Origin: Lysobacterales bacterium
GTDB lineage: Bacteria > Pseudomonadota > Gammaproteobacteria > Xanthomonadales > SZUA-36
DNA length: 32,428 nucleotides
Assembly (NCBI GenBank): GCA_021648045.1
Contig: JAKITM010000016.1
Coordinates: forward strand, 1 to 32,428
Direction of reading: 5' to 3'
Positions 7,678-15,070 of this stretch are shown in pieces. Positions within the stretch are counted from its first letter, which is position 1. Each line of letters starts with the position of its first letter. The position numbers and the translations under genes were made by a program. The notes under the pieces were generated by a model, which was not told the origin of the DNA, made no database searches, and saw only the letters and a list, made by a program, of their open reading frames with translations.

Positions 7678-8494
7678 CCTTTTTTCTCCAAGCATTTAAG
7701 GCCTTAGGAGTTGCCAATATACGAAACGCCAATGAGGACTGCTGGTGCAACCCATCAAGCTTTTCCACAACAGCATCCAAGTCGAAATCTTCAAGATTCC
7801 TAGGCATATATACATGATCTGTATCAACCAAAATAAATGGCTTTGATACAGGCATAGTCAATGCCTGAGCAGAACTCAACTGCTCAACCAACGGAAGTAT
7901 ATCTTGCGGTACACCTGGGTGGTTTCGAAGACTGTAACAGCGCACATACAACTCCCCTATTGTAGATGCGTATACATATTCCACCCGAGAGGTTAGAGGC
8001 TGTAAATCTAAGTTAAACTCAGGATTTAAATAACCCGGTCCAATCAACTCCGGTAGCTGTATACCATCAATTGGATAAATATTATCAATATAACGAATCC
8101 CAATGTTTTGTGTGTGTGATATTTTCGCAAATTGTGCAATAACATTTAGTATCACAGAAATTCGCTCTGCAAATTTGGGAAAATGCTCATATGTGGCAGT
8201 CTGAAAAACAACTCGGTCCTCTCCAAAAACCACCCCAAAATCACCATCCGATGAATTCAGTCGCCACTGTTTTTTAATTTCTTCTTCAGCCGATGCCTTC
8301 CCTGACTCTGTGTTCAGATTAATTTTGAGTGCCCGAATCTCAAACTCATTAATATCTGGATAGTCAGTACGCAATTCTTCCATAATCTGCGGTGCATACT
8401 CTTCCATCATGGGAATTCTCCCATATTCCACCATGGCCAGCGTATAGACAAGCGGAGCTCGAGGCATATGCCCAAGCGAACTGTATTCAGTCAT
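7670..8494 (-). CDS. TIGR04255-type family protein, first gene of the island operon
   Basis: The product is 274 residues, cytosolic, with mixed alpha/beta character. The N terminus (RAPLVYTLAMVEYGRIPMM, residues 12-30) and the later segments RVVFQTATYEHFPKFAERI and NIGIRYIDNIYP resemble the sporadically distributed TIGR04255 family, whose members begin with a PLVE-x-V-E-type strand and whose role is unknown. A strong ribosome-binding site (GGAGGA) lies 5-6 nt before the ATG. It is the promoter-proximal gene of a three-gene operon and overlaps the HTH gene start. No catalytic motif is visible. The family assignment is from pattern memory and would need a profile search. Confidence 0.75.
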   Translation of the reverse strand: MTEYSSLGHMPRAPLVYTLAMVEYGRIPMMEEYAPQIMEELRTDYPDINEFEIRALKINLNTESGKASAEEEIKKQWRLNSSDGDFGVVFGEDRVVFQTATYEHFPKFAERISVILNVIAQFAKISHTQNIGIRYIDNIYPIDGIQLPELIGPGYLNPEFNLDLQPLTSRVEYVYASTIGELYVRCYSLRNHPGVPQDILPLVEQLSSAQALTMPVSKPFILVDTDHVYMPRNLEDFDLDAVVEKLDGLHQQSSLAFRILATPKALNAWRKKDE

Positions 8495-8558
8495 TATTTC
8501 CTCCGTACCGCAAATGTGTTTAGCTTTGCGGGATAGTCTATTTGCTATGCTCTATAAA

Positions 8559-8572
8559 CTTTACATGTAAAG
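8559..8572. promoter_or_regulatory. 14-nt perfect palindrome, candidate operator
   Basis: CTTTACATGTAAAG is self-complementary over its full length and lies 65 nt upstream of the first gene of the TIGR04255-HTH-THDC operon. With the nearby TCTAC/GTAGA inverted repeat it is a good candidate binding site for the operon's own HTH protein. Confidence 0.45.
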
Positions 8573-8814
8573 CTTACCATATTTCTACATTACAGTAGAG
8601 GATTTTCGACCCCAATAAGCCAGGCGCAACTCAAGTCCACAGAGAAATATGGCGTAAAAATTCTAAACGAGACAACTACAAGTCAAATCACCAATCACCA
8701 ACAAAATAGTTCGTAACACATGGGCATAGCATTGTGATTATGTAGTAACTATTTAGAGAGATACCCCACCTAAAATATATAATAATGATGAATTACAATA
8801 GGATAAAAGCTTAA

Positions 8815-8836
8815 TTCAATAGCACCCATAGCTACC
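8815..8836 (+). repeat. Putative attR: imperfect copy of the tRNA-Met 3' end
   Basis: TTCAATAGCACCCATAGCTACC matches the tRNA-Met 3' end (5257-5278) at 18 of 22 positions, in the same orientation, with 13 of the last 14 identical. It sits exactly between the accessory block and hemH. The mismatches suggest an old, decayed attachment site. No integrase gene remains in between. Confidence 0.6.
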
Positions 8837-8850
8837 TTTTTAAGCCTTAA

Positions 8851-9873
8851 TCAACCCAGCTGAACCCCACCCTTTTCAACTATTTCAGATAGAACTGTTG
8901 CGTGCCTGTCACTATCGTTCAGTGCGGGAATATATTGCAGAGATTCGCCTCCGGCTTCAAGAAACACCCGTTTTGCTCGAATCGCTATTTCTTCCAGAGT
9001 TTCTATGCCATCGACTGCAAAACAGGGGCAAACAACTTGGAGTCGGCGAACGCCTTCAGCTGCGAGCCGTTGTAATTCAGGCTCAAGGTAGGGTTGTAAC
9101 CAAGCGGCCCGACCGAAACGGGATTGGTAACAGAGTAGATATTGGTCGGCTGAAATACCGAGGTGTTTGACGATACCAGCAACGGAGGCCTCACATTGCT
9201 GGCGATAAGGGTCGCCACGACGATCCAGTAGCTGCGGCAGGCCATGGAATGAAAAAACCAGTAGCTCAGGCTGGCCCTGCTGCGCCTGCCAATCAGTAAT
9301 AGAGTCCGCTATCGCCTGCTGCCAGCTGCTTTGATGATAATATTTTTCAATTAAATTCAACCGTGATGGCTGCTGCCGAGTGTTGTAAAAATTATCTACC
9401 GCGTCAAAAACTGAGGCTGAGGTGGTGGTGGAATACTGCGGATATAACGGCATAACAGTGATATCGTCAATCCCGTCGCGAGCAAATTCTTCTAGCACCG
9501 AACTCACCGAAGGTTCACCGTAGCGCATCGCTAGCTTCACCTTGTGTTGCGGCAGTTGGCCGTCAACTTTTGCCACCAAACGGCTTGAAAAGACCCGTAA
9601 GGGTGAACCCTCTGGCATCCACACCTGCCGATACATTTCCAGCGTCTTACTGCTTCGAAAAGGCAATATCAGCAAATACAGGATCGTTAACCAGAGCCAG
9701 CGCGGCAAACTGACCACTCGTGGATCAGAAAGGAATTCTGCCAGAAATTTACGCACCGATTTTTTACCCAACTGCGCCGGGGTGCCCAGATTTACCAATA
9801 CGACTGCACTGCTTGCGGGATGGTTTTTTCCTGATTTATTGGGGATTTGATCGATTTGTGCAGATTTTGGCAA
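8851..9873 (-). CDS. hemH: Ferrochelatase
   Basis: Ferrochelatase inserts Fe(II) into protoporphyrin IX, the last step of protohaem synthesis. The 340-residue product has the family N terminus AVVLVNLGTP (about 23-32), PRVVSLP (51-57) and MRYGEPSV (116-123). The catalytic histidine is H210 in FSFHGLP, and the acidic active-site residue is E291 in VDGIETLEEI. The start is a TTG at 9873, with GAGAG about 10 nt upstream. There is no in-frame ATG before residue 80, so a non-ATG start is required. It is transcribed leftward, convergent with the tRNA and ending next to the island border. Confidence 0.94.
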   Translation of the reverse strand: MPKSAQIDQIPNKSGKNHPASSAVVLVNLGTPAQLGKKSVRKFLAEFLSDPRVVSLPRWLWLTILYLLILPFRSSKTLEMYRQVWMPEGSPLRVFSSRLVAKVDGQLPQHKVKLAMRYGEPSVSSVLEEFARDGIDDITVMPLYPQYSTTTSASVFDAVDNFYNTRQQPSRLNLIEKYYHQSSWQQAIADSITDWQAQQGQPELLVFSFHGLPQLLDRRGDPYRQQCEASVAGIVKHLGISADQYLLCYQSRFGRAAWLQPYLEPELQRLAAEGVRRLQVVCPCFAVDGIETLEEIAIRAKRVFLEAGGESLQYIPALNDSDRHATVLSEIVEKGGVQLG

Positions 9874-10182
9874 AATTTATTCTCTCGTTGCTTAAATACA
9901 ACAGCGCGGGTGTTTAACTGATCCTTAGAATGGCTAGTATAGACGAAACAGAAATATCTTCTTTGTTCTTCTACCTAACAAGGCTCGTCTGGCAATAATC
10001 ACTATTAGCCTAACTAACTATTTTTGTAGCATTCATACAACAAGCAGTAGCAGAATCGGAAAACCATTTAACACAATCAGCTAACACCATGTTTTTTGTG
10101 GTTTTTTCTGCTAGAATAGCTCACTGATATCAATGCAATAAAAGATCTCTGCAAGTACCGTTACAGGGAGTGCCAACAAATC
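9874..10182. promoter_or_regulatory. Divergent intergenic region hemH / secreted protein
   Basis: This 309-nt AT-rich spacer must hold the promoters for hemH (leftward) and the secreted protein (rightward). A TAGAAT at 10112-10117 could be the rightward -10 and a TATACT on the minus strand near 9940 the leftward one, but neither has a clear -35. I see no coding frame, hairpin or repeat. Confidence 0.3.
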
Positions 10183-11136
10183 GTGCGTCATTTAATTTTA
10201 ACATTGTTGCTGATTTTTTCAGCGGGGTCGGTTACGGCTGCACCGATTGCCTACTCTGTCAACTCCAATGGAGTAAACCGTGATACTTCGGATCGTTTAC
10301 ATCGAATCGACCTAGCTACCGGCGAGGTAACTGCTCTTGAGAAGGTTCGGCTAAATAAGCCTTCACTCGGATCTTTCTCCGATATTGAAGGTCTGGCTTT
10401 TGGTCCGGACGGGACTTTATATGGGGTCGATGATGGGGATGAAACATTGTTGACCATTAGCACCACCACGGGAATTGGTGCATCTGTTACTGGTAATCCT
10501 CTATCTTTACAACTCGGGCAAGTGGCTACTGATTTCGGCTTAACATTTACCTGTGAAGGGCTGTTATTCATGTCATCGGATATTAATCAGACCCTATATC
10601 AAGTAAATGACGAAACTGGCCTTGCCACTGGCGTTACTAATAGCCCAGGTCTAGGCGCCTCTATTACTGCCTTGGCAGCCTGGGGCGACAAAGTTTATGG
10701 GCTCAGCCATGGTAGGTTCGCAGATTCGTCGCTAACACCGAGTCTTTATGCAATAGATGTCGAAACGGGTGCGGCTACATTAATCGGTGCCTTAGGAAAT
10801 GCGGTTAAGCTTTACCGAAATGCTGGTTTGGCCTTTGATGAAGAAGGTCAGCTTTGGGCAATAACAGATCGCTTCAATCTTACGAACAATGTAGACTTTC
10901 CTTCACAGGTCCTGAAAATTGATCCGGCCACAGGCATAGCCGAGGCAATTTCCGAGGTAGCTGTAATTGGCTTTGAAAGCCTAGCCATTACCGGCCCTAT
11001 GGGCTGCGCACCAACCGGCAACAACAGTGGAAATAACGCAGTACCTATCCCGGTTCTGAACCCACTCTCTATCCTATTGATGGCATTGGTGCTTTTGATT
11101 GTCGGTGGCTTGAATATTCGATTCAAAACCGAGTAA
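10183..11136 (+). CDS. Secreted beta-propeller-like protein with IPTL-CTERM-like tail
   Basis: The 317-residue protein starts at GTG 10183 with GGGAG 12 nt upstream. It has a signal peptide (about residues 1-20, LILTLLLIFSAGSVTAAP). The body holds repeated motifs of the type GLAFGPDGTLYGVD (about 71-84), SLYAIDVETGAATLIG and GLAFDEEGQLWAITD, typical of bladed propeller folds (DUF6923/SMP-30-like). The C terminus has VPIPVLNPLSILLM, a hydrophobic helix and the basic end RFKTE, which resembles an IPTL-CTERM protein-sorting signal. It is probably exported and then anchored or processed at the envelope. No enzyme activity can be inferred. It stands alone upstream of tatABC. Confidence 0.75.
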   Translation: MRHLILTLLLIFSAGSVTAAPIAYSVNSNGVNRDTSDRLHRIDLATGEVTALEKVRLNKPSLGSFSDIEGLAFGPDGTLYGVDDGDETLLTISTTTGIGASVTGNPLSLQLGQVATDFGLTFTCEGLLFMSSDINQTLYQVNDETGLATGVTNSPGLGASITALAAWGDKVYGLSHGRFADSSLTPSLYAIDVETGAATLIGALGNAVKLYRNAGLAFDEEGQLWAITDRFNLTNNVDFPSQVLKIDPATGIAEAISEVAVIGFESLAITGPMGCAPTGNNSGNNAVPIPVLNPLSILLMALVLLIVGGLNIRFKTE

Positions 11137-11206
11137 GACTTTCTTTACAGCTAATTGGTTTTGTATTTTACTTTAATTCCCTGAAAATACTTATCACAAA
11201 CCATGA

Positions 11207-11255
11207 CTCACCCTCACAGGTGCGATAAACTTGGGTGAGAATTTAGCGGTATAAT
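11207..11255 (+). promoter_or_regulatory. Hairpin and -10 box upstream of tatA
   Basis: CTCACCC (11207-11213) and GGGTGAG (11233-11239) can pair across a 19-nt loop; the following AATTTAG is too poor in T for a convincing terminator. A perfect TATAAT lies at 11250-11255, 28 nt before the tatA start, but no good -35 is visible. Together they plausibly end the preceding transcript and start the tat operon. Confidence 0.35.
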
Positions 11256-11283
11256 CACACACCTAATCTATTGGAGAAAAAAC

Positions 11284-11523
11284 ATGGGTGGCATTAGTGT
11301 CTGGCAATTATTAATTTTATTGGTTATTGTGCTAGTAATATTTGGCACCAAGCGCTTACGCAATGCTGGCAGCGACCTAGGCGGTGCGATTAAAGGCTTC
11401 CGTGAAGGCATGGCCAGCAAAGAAACTGATGAAAAGCCCAGCGAACAACTCTCAGCCGACCAACAGGACAATGCTGACTCCGTTCAGAAGCGTACTGGCG
11501 CAGATTCTAAAAACGATAAATAG
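11284..11523 (+). CDS. tatA: Twin-arginine translocase subunit TatA
   Basis: TatA forms the size-variable conducting part of the Tat system that exports folded proteins. The product has 79 residues: an N-terminal membrane helix (WQLLILLVIVLVIFG, residues 7-21), the hinge FGTKRLR, an amphipathic helix (AGSDLGGAIKGFREGM) and a polar tail. GGAGAAA lies just upstream of the ATG. It is the first gene of tatABC; tatB follows after 18 nt. Confidence 0.96.
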   Translation: MGGISVWQLLILLVIVLVIFGTKRLRNAGSDLGGAIKGFREGMASKETDEKPSEQLSADQQDNADSVQKRTGADSKNDK

Positions 11524-11541
11524 CCCAGGATTACAACATAG

Positions 11542-11898
11542 ATGTTCGATATCGGCTTTACCGAACTCGCCCTGTTAATGCTGATTGGGCTGTTAGTCTT
11601 GGGTCCCGAGCGATTGCCGCGTGTCGCCCGCACCCTGGGGCTATACCTGCGTAAAGCACGCAGCGCCTGGGGCAATGTAAAACAATCGATTGAAGCTGAA
11701 CTGGATGCTGATGAATTGCGTAAAGCCCTCAGTGAGGTGCAGGAGCAAACTAAAAGTGTCGGTGAAGATTTAAAAAAGACCCTTGAGGCTGAAGTTCCTT
11801 TTATAGTAGATGAGCCCGAGTCGAAACCCACGAATGAAAAGCCTGCAACACCCCGTAGCAAACCAATAGCCAACACCCCGACAAACGACAATGACTGA
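11542..11898 (+). CDS. tatB: Twin-arginine translocase subunit TatB
   Basis: TatB pairs with TatC to recognise twin-arginine signal peptides. The product has 118 residues. The start MFDIGFTELALLMLIGLLVLGPERLPRVAR is split here as MFDIGFTELA (1-10), LLMLIGLLVL (11-20) and GPERLPRVAR (21-30), with E8 and G21-P22 as in the family. A long charged amphipathic helix and a proline/asparagine-rich tail follow. Its end overlaps the tatC start by 8 nt. Confidence 0.95.
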   Translation: MFDIGFTELALLMLIGLLVLGPERLPRVARTLGLYLRKARSAWGNVKQSIEAELDADELRKALSEVQEQTKSVGEDLKKTLEAEVPFIVDEPESKPTNEKPATPRSKPIANTPTNDND

Positions 11899-12676
11899 AC
11901 CTGTCAAAGACCCGCAGAGCCCAGCTGAAGAAGCTGTAGAAATGACCTTTGTAGGTCATCTTGTCGAGTTGCGGTCGCGGTTGCTGAAAGCATCCTTGGC
12001 TGTCCTTGTGGTACTGGTAGTGCTGCTACCCTTTTCGGGCGAACTCTACACAATACTCTCCGCACCTTTACTTGCACATCAGCCCGAAGGCTCACAGATG
12101 GTAGCTATTGATGTTGCCTCACCCTTTCTGGCACCATTCAAACTTACTTTGATGCTGGCTTTACTGATCTCTATCCCGGTAATTATCTATCAGCTTTGGG
12201 CCTTTGTTGCACCCGGCTTGTACCAGAAAGAAAAACACATCACTCGGCCATTACTGTTCTCCGCCTGTATATTATTTTACGCTGGTTGTGCGTTTGCGTA
12301 TTTTGTGGTGTTTCCGTTAATGTTCGGCTTTTTTGCCAGAGTGGCACCGGAAGGGGTTTCGGTAATGACCGATATTTCCCGTTACCTGGATTTTGTACTC
12401 ACGCTTTTCCTTGCCTTCGGGTTGGTTTTTGAAGTTCCGGTAGCTACCATTATTCTGGTTGCCTTGCGGGTTACCACACCCGACAAACTCGCCGCAAAAC
12501 GCGGTTATGTGATTGTTGGTGCTTTTGCGCTAGGTATGCTGCTGACACCCCCTGATATCATTTCACAAACTCTATTGGCCATACCAATGTGGCTGTTATT
12601 TGAAGTTGGGATAATCCTCTCACGAATTCTTATCCGCCAACCGGAAGAAACCAAAGACTCCACAGTAGCATCTTAA
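11891..12676 (+). CDS. tatC: Twin-arginine translocase subunit TatC
   Basis: TatC is the multispanning receptor of the Tat complex. The product has 261 residues and six predicted membrane segments. The conserved cytoplasmic N terminus (FVGHLVELRSRLLKA, about 20-34) and the periplasmic loop FVAPGLYQKEKH (around 104-115) are typical. It overlaps tatB by 8 nt and is the last gene of the tat operon. The next gene (stop at 12695) is convergent, with no clear terminator in the 18-nt gap. Confidence 0.96.
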   Translation: MTEPVKDPQSPAEEAVEMTFVGHLVELRSRLLKASLAVLVVLVVLLPFSGELYTILSAPLLAHQPEGSQMVAIDVASPFLAPFKLTLMLALLISIPVIIYQLWAFVAPGLYQKEKHITRPLLFSACILFYAGCAFAYFVVFPLMFGFFARVAPEGVSVMTDISRYLDFVLTLFLAFGLVFEVPVATIILVALRVTTPDKLAAKRGYVIVGAFALGMLLTPPDIISQTLLAIPMWLLFEVGIILSRILIRQPEETKDSTVAS

Positions 12677-12694
12677 AGAGCGAGCAAAGATTAG

Positions 12695-13588
12695 CTAAAT
12701 AATAACCCGGGTATTTTCATCGTCTTGGTTATGATCAATTTGTGTATCCTCCCCTGATGATGGGCTTTCCTCTGCCGGGTCGGCAAAAATATCTCGCCAA
12801 CAAACATACTGGACCACATACATCAACGCCATCAGCCCCAACGACACGACTAATACCGGTAAAGATGCAATAAAAGTCCCGATAAGACTGGAACCCAGCA
12901 TAGTCAATAACACCGCACTAACAATTGACACAACAAAAACTACAGTCACCCAGAGCAGCATCAACCAGAGGCCTAAAACACTGAGTGCGCGCCAGTTAGC
13001 CAGCGTAGCTTGCAAGCTCAGGAGTACCGCCGATAAGGCCGGTCTGCCACGATAAACTATTTCGGGTAATGCAAACCAGGTGCAGAAACCAATAATTACG
13101 ATGCTCGCCAAAGAAAACAAAAGCACCCGCTGCAGCGCCTCCATCGGGATTTCCGGAACTGTGCCACTGGCCATCACCAACCGCATCTCATCCAACTTAG
13201 CCAAGTCAGACCCTAGCAGATGATTAATAAGTAAGCCTATTAGGGTCAGTGCCAGCCCTAAAAAAACCAACTCTTTCCGAACCTCAGGTAATTGCCAGGC
13301 ATCCAGCAGATTGATACGAGCCGGCGGCTTGATGAAGCCCGCGCGAATCCCCAGTAATAGTCCGGCAGTAAAAATCGGGCTGAGAATACTGATGACCATA
13401 CCTAACACCGGCACGCTGGATAACGACCAAATAAACACCAATAGCAAAACGGCAAACATTAGCACCCGGGTCTGTCTGCGGAAAAACTGCCAAGCCTCTT
13501 CTAGCCAGAGCTTACCTGTGGCTGCAGGTACAACCCGGTAGCCTTGGGGGGCTTGATTATCAGATTTATTTGAGTGGTTATTGTTCAT
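12695..13588 (-). CDS. BPSS1780-type membrane protein
   Basis: This 297-residue inner-membrane protein is counted from ATG 13588 (MNNNHSNKSDNQ). A longer frame to 13684 runs deep inside the LOG gene and is unlikely. The segment GYRVVPAATGKLWLEEAWQFFRR, here GYRVVPAATGKLW followed by LEEAWQFFRR, near residues 16-38 is the hallmark of the BPSS1780 family. About six hydrophobic segments follow, and the tail is polar and acidic (about 270-297). The function of the family is unknown. Its start overlaps the 3' end of the LOG gene by 11 nt, so the two are co-transcribed and probably translationally coupled. Confidence 0.8.
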   Translation of the reverse strand: MNNNHSNKSDNQAPQGYRVVPAATGKLWLEEAWQFFRRQTRVLMFAVLLLVFIWSLSSVPVLGMVISILSPIFTAGLLLGIRAGFIKPPARINLLDAWQLPEVRKELVFLGLALTLIGLLINHLLGSDLAKLDEMRLVMASGTVPEIPMEALQRVLLFSLASIVIIGFCTWFALPEIVYRGRPALSAVLLSLQATLANWRALSVLGLWLMLLWVTVVFVVSIVSAVLLTMLGSSLIGTFIASLPVLVVSLGLMALMYVVQYVCWRDIFADPAEESPSSGEDTQIDHNQDDENTRVII

Positions 13589-14201
13589 GCCGTCGCCTCG
13601 TATCCTTGGCTGCAAATGATATCGCATCTTCACTCCAAGGTGCGGCATTTTTAAGCGCTGCCTCCAACTCAGCCGGGGCGTCAATCACCGACCACATTTG
13701 CAGGTGCTGCGTGTCCATAAATCCCTCGCGTACCGATTGTTCCAGAAAGCGAATTAAACCATCATAATATTTATTCGTATTGATCAAAATTATCGGCCCC
13801 AGATATTTCCCCAGTCGTTTTAGGGTTAACGCCTCAAAGAGTTCTTCAAATGTACCTGAACCACCAGGCAGGGCAACCACCGCATCGCCCCGGTCGAGCA
13901 TTATTTCTTTACGGATACGCATGCTAGTTACCACCTGTTGGCTGGTAAGCTTGGTATGGCCCTGTTCCAAACCATCCAGAAAGCCCGGAATAATGCCATA
14001 AACACGCCCACCCTGTTGTAAGGCTCCATCAGCTAACTTACCCATCAGGCCAATACCGCCACCACCATAAACAATATCGCAGCTCATCCGCGCAATCACG
14101 CCACCTAGCTCAGTAGCTGCCTGGTTATATACCGGTGCTAACGCGCTGGAGGCGGAGGCATAAACGGTAATGCATTCAATTTTTTTCATGTTTTTTTTCA
14201 T
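13578..14201 (-). CDS. LOG-family protein (cytokinin riboside monophosphate phosphoribohydrolase-like)
   Basis: LOG proteins have a Rossmann-like fold and hydrolyse nucleoside 5'-monophosphates (often AMP or cytokinin nucleotides) to base plus ribose 5-phosphate. The 207-residue product shows VYGGGGIGLMG (44-54), MRIRK (94-98) and the signature PGGSGTFEE (112-120), all in the expected order. Start choice is uncertain: the ATG at 14201 and the ATG four codons later (MKKIECITVY) are both preceded by A-rich sequence. A chain of short ATGAAAAAAA-type mini-frames lies just upstream (14190-14226). It is followed by the BPSS1780-type gene with an 11-nt overlap. Confidence 0.92.
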   Translation of the reverse strand: MKKNMKKIECITVYASASSALAPVYNQAATELGGVIARMSCDIVYGGGGIGLMGKLADGALQQGGRVYGIIPGFLDGLEQGHTKLTSQQVVTSMRIRKEIMLDRGDAVVALPGGSGTFEELFEALTLKRLGKYLGPIILINTNKYYDGLIRFLEQSVREGFMDTQHLQMWSVIDAPAELEAALKNAAPWSEDAISFAAKDTRRRHEQ

Positions 14202-14266
14202 GTTTTTTTCATATCGCCTTTTTCATATCCTTATGTAGCAGATAGAATGATAATAGCCGACTAGTA

Positions 14267-14292
14267 TATAATTAATAGACCCTGTTACAGGG
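14267..14292 (+). promoter_or_regulatory. TATAAT box and 13-nt palindrome upstream of the DUF4136 gene
   Basis: TATAAT lies at 14267-14272 without a strong -35. The near-perfect palindrome CCCTGTTACAGGG (14280-14292) lies just downstream, near the expected transcription start, where a repressor could act. Both are seen directly; the regulatory role is inference. Confidence 0.3.
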
Positions 14293-14329
14293 ATAAAGTG
14301 AGCCAACTGATTTAAAGAGGCTCTGATAT

Positions 14330-14407
14330 ATGGCTAAGCAGGCGTTTAAGCTGCCACCCTTCAGAGATTTTAGACTGCAACTATTACCAACAAAGGCCCG
14401 AAGTTAA
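14330..14407 (+). CDS. Possible 25-codon leader ORF overlapping the lipoprotein start
   Basis: ATG 14330 has AGAGG 9 nt upstream and encodes 25 residues (MAKQAFKLPP, FRDFRLQLLP, TKARS). Its TAA overlaps the lipoprotein ATG by one base (TAATG, 14405-14409). Basic, short and tightly coupled, it could be a leader peptide that drives translation of the lipoprotein gene. Homology is unknown, and chance is a real possibility. Confidence 0.3.
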   Translation: MAKQAFKLPPFRDFRLQLLPTKARS

Positions 14408-15018
14408 TGAAAAATATTTTCCTGATTGTTTTAATCGCCCTGTTTTTAGCCGCGTGTACCTCTACCCCGGACCTTCGCAGCGACAGTGACCCTAATGCAG
14501 ATTTTTCTCAGTTTAAAACTTATGGGTTTTTTGATGAATATGCCACCGATGACAAAAAGTACACCACCCTTGTCACCCAGCATTTCAAAGATTCTTTGCG
14601 TCGCGAAATGAACCAACGCGGCTATGTGTATACTACCCAAAACCCTGATTTACTAGTCAACTTCAACGCCAATCTCTCGGAAAAACTCAAAGTCAGCAGC
14701 TCCCCCTCTTATGGTATTGGTGTTGGTGGCGGCAGGGGCTACCCCGGTTACTACGGCTATCGTGGTGGCCATTATGGTACCTATGCTGGGTATAGCTACA
14801 ACACTACTAATGTCAGCCAATATACAGAGGGCACCGTAAATGTTGATCTAGTAGATGCCAACAAAAAACAACTGGCATGGGAAGGCGTTGCCGTTGGTCG
14901 GGTAAATGATAAGAAATCTGCCGATCTAAAAGCCTCCATAGGCCAGGTTGTTGTTGCCATCATGGCACAATACCCGTATAAAGCTGGCAGCAGTACCAAG
15001 CTGACACCTGCTCAATAA
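14407..15018 (+). CDS. DUF4136 lipoprotein
   Basis: This 203-residue envelope lipoprotein has a signal peptide ending in the lipobox LAAC (cysteine at residue 17), followed by TSTPDL. The body has DFSQFKTYGFF (about 33-43) and ATDDKKYTTL, typical of the DUF4136 domain, which usually runs from a strand-turn at the N terminus to a final strand such as VGRVNDKK. A central low-complexity Gly/Tyr insert (GVGGGRGYPGYYGYRGGHY, about 101-119) is unusual in length. The role of the family is unknown. No acidic residue follows the cysteine, so outer-membrane localisation is likely. Confidence 0.82.
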   Translation: MKNIFLIVLIALFLAACTSTPDLRSDSDPNADFSQFKTYGFFDEYATDDKKYTTLVTQHFKDSLRREMNQRGYVYTTQNPDLLVNFNANLSEKLKVSSSPSYGIGVGGGRGYPGYYGYRGGHYGTYAGYSYNTTNVSQYTEGTVNVDLVDANKKQLAWEGVAVGRVNDKKSADLKASIGQVVVAIMAQYPYKAGSSTKLTPAQ

Positions 15019-15070
15019 ACCGATCAATTAGTCGATCAAATAGTCAATTAATTAAGCCAGCGGATAAAAT

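Larger units (their letters stand above)
8495..8850. promoter_or_regulatory. Operon leader, operator-like palindromes and island right end
   Basis: This 356-nt AT-rich stretch holds no plausible gene. It contains the perfect 14-nt palindrome CTTTACATGTAAAG (8559-8572) and a gapped inverted repeat TCTAC-N6-GTAGA (8584-8599). Both lie 65-105 nt upstream of the TIGR04255 start and probably overlap its promoter, since TTTACA in the palindrome could serve as a -35. The far end holds the att-like repeat at 8815-8836, only 14 nt from the hemH stop. Confidence 0.45.

Noticed and set aside
13589..13684. 32-codon N-terminal extension of the BPSS1780-type protein
   Set aside because: It lies entirely inside the LOG coding sequence, and the family-like N terminus begins after MNNNHSN.
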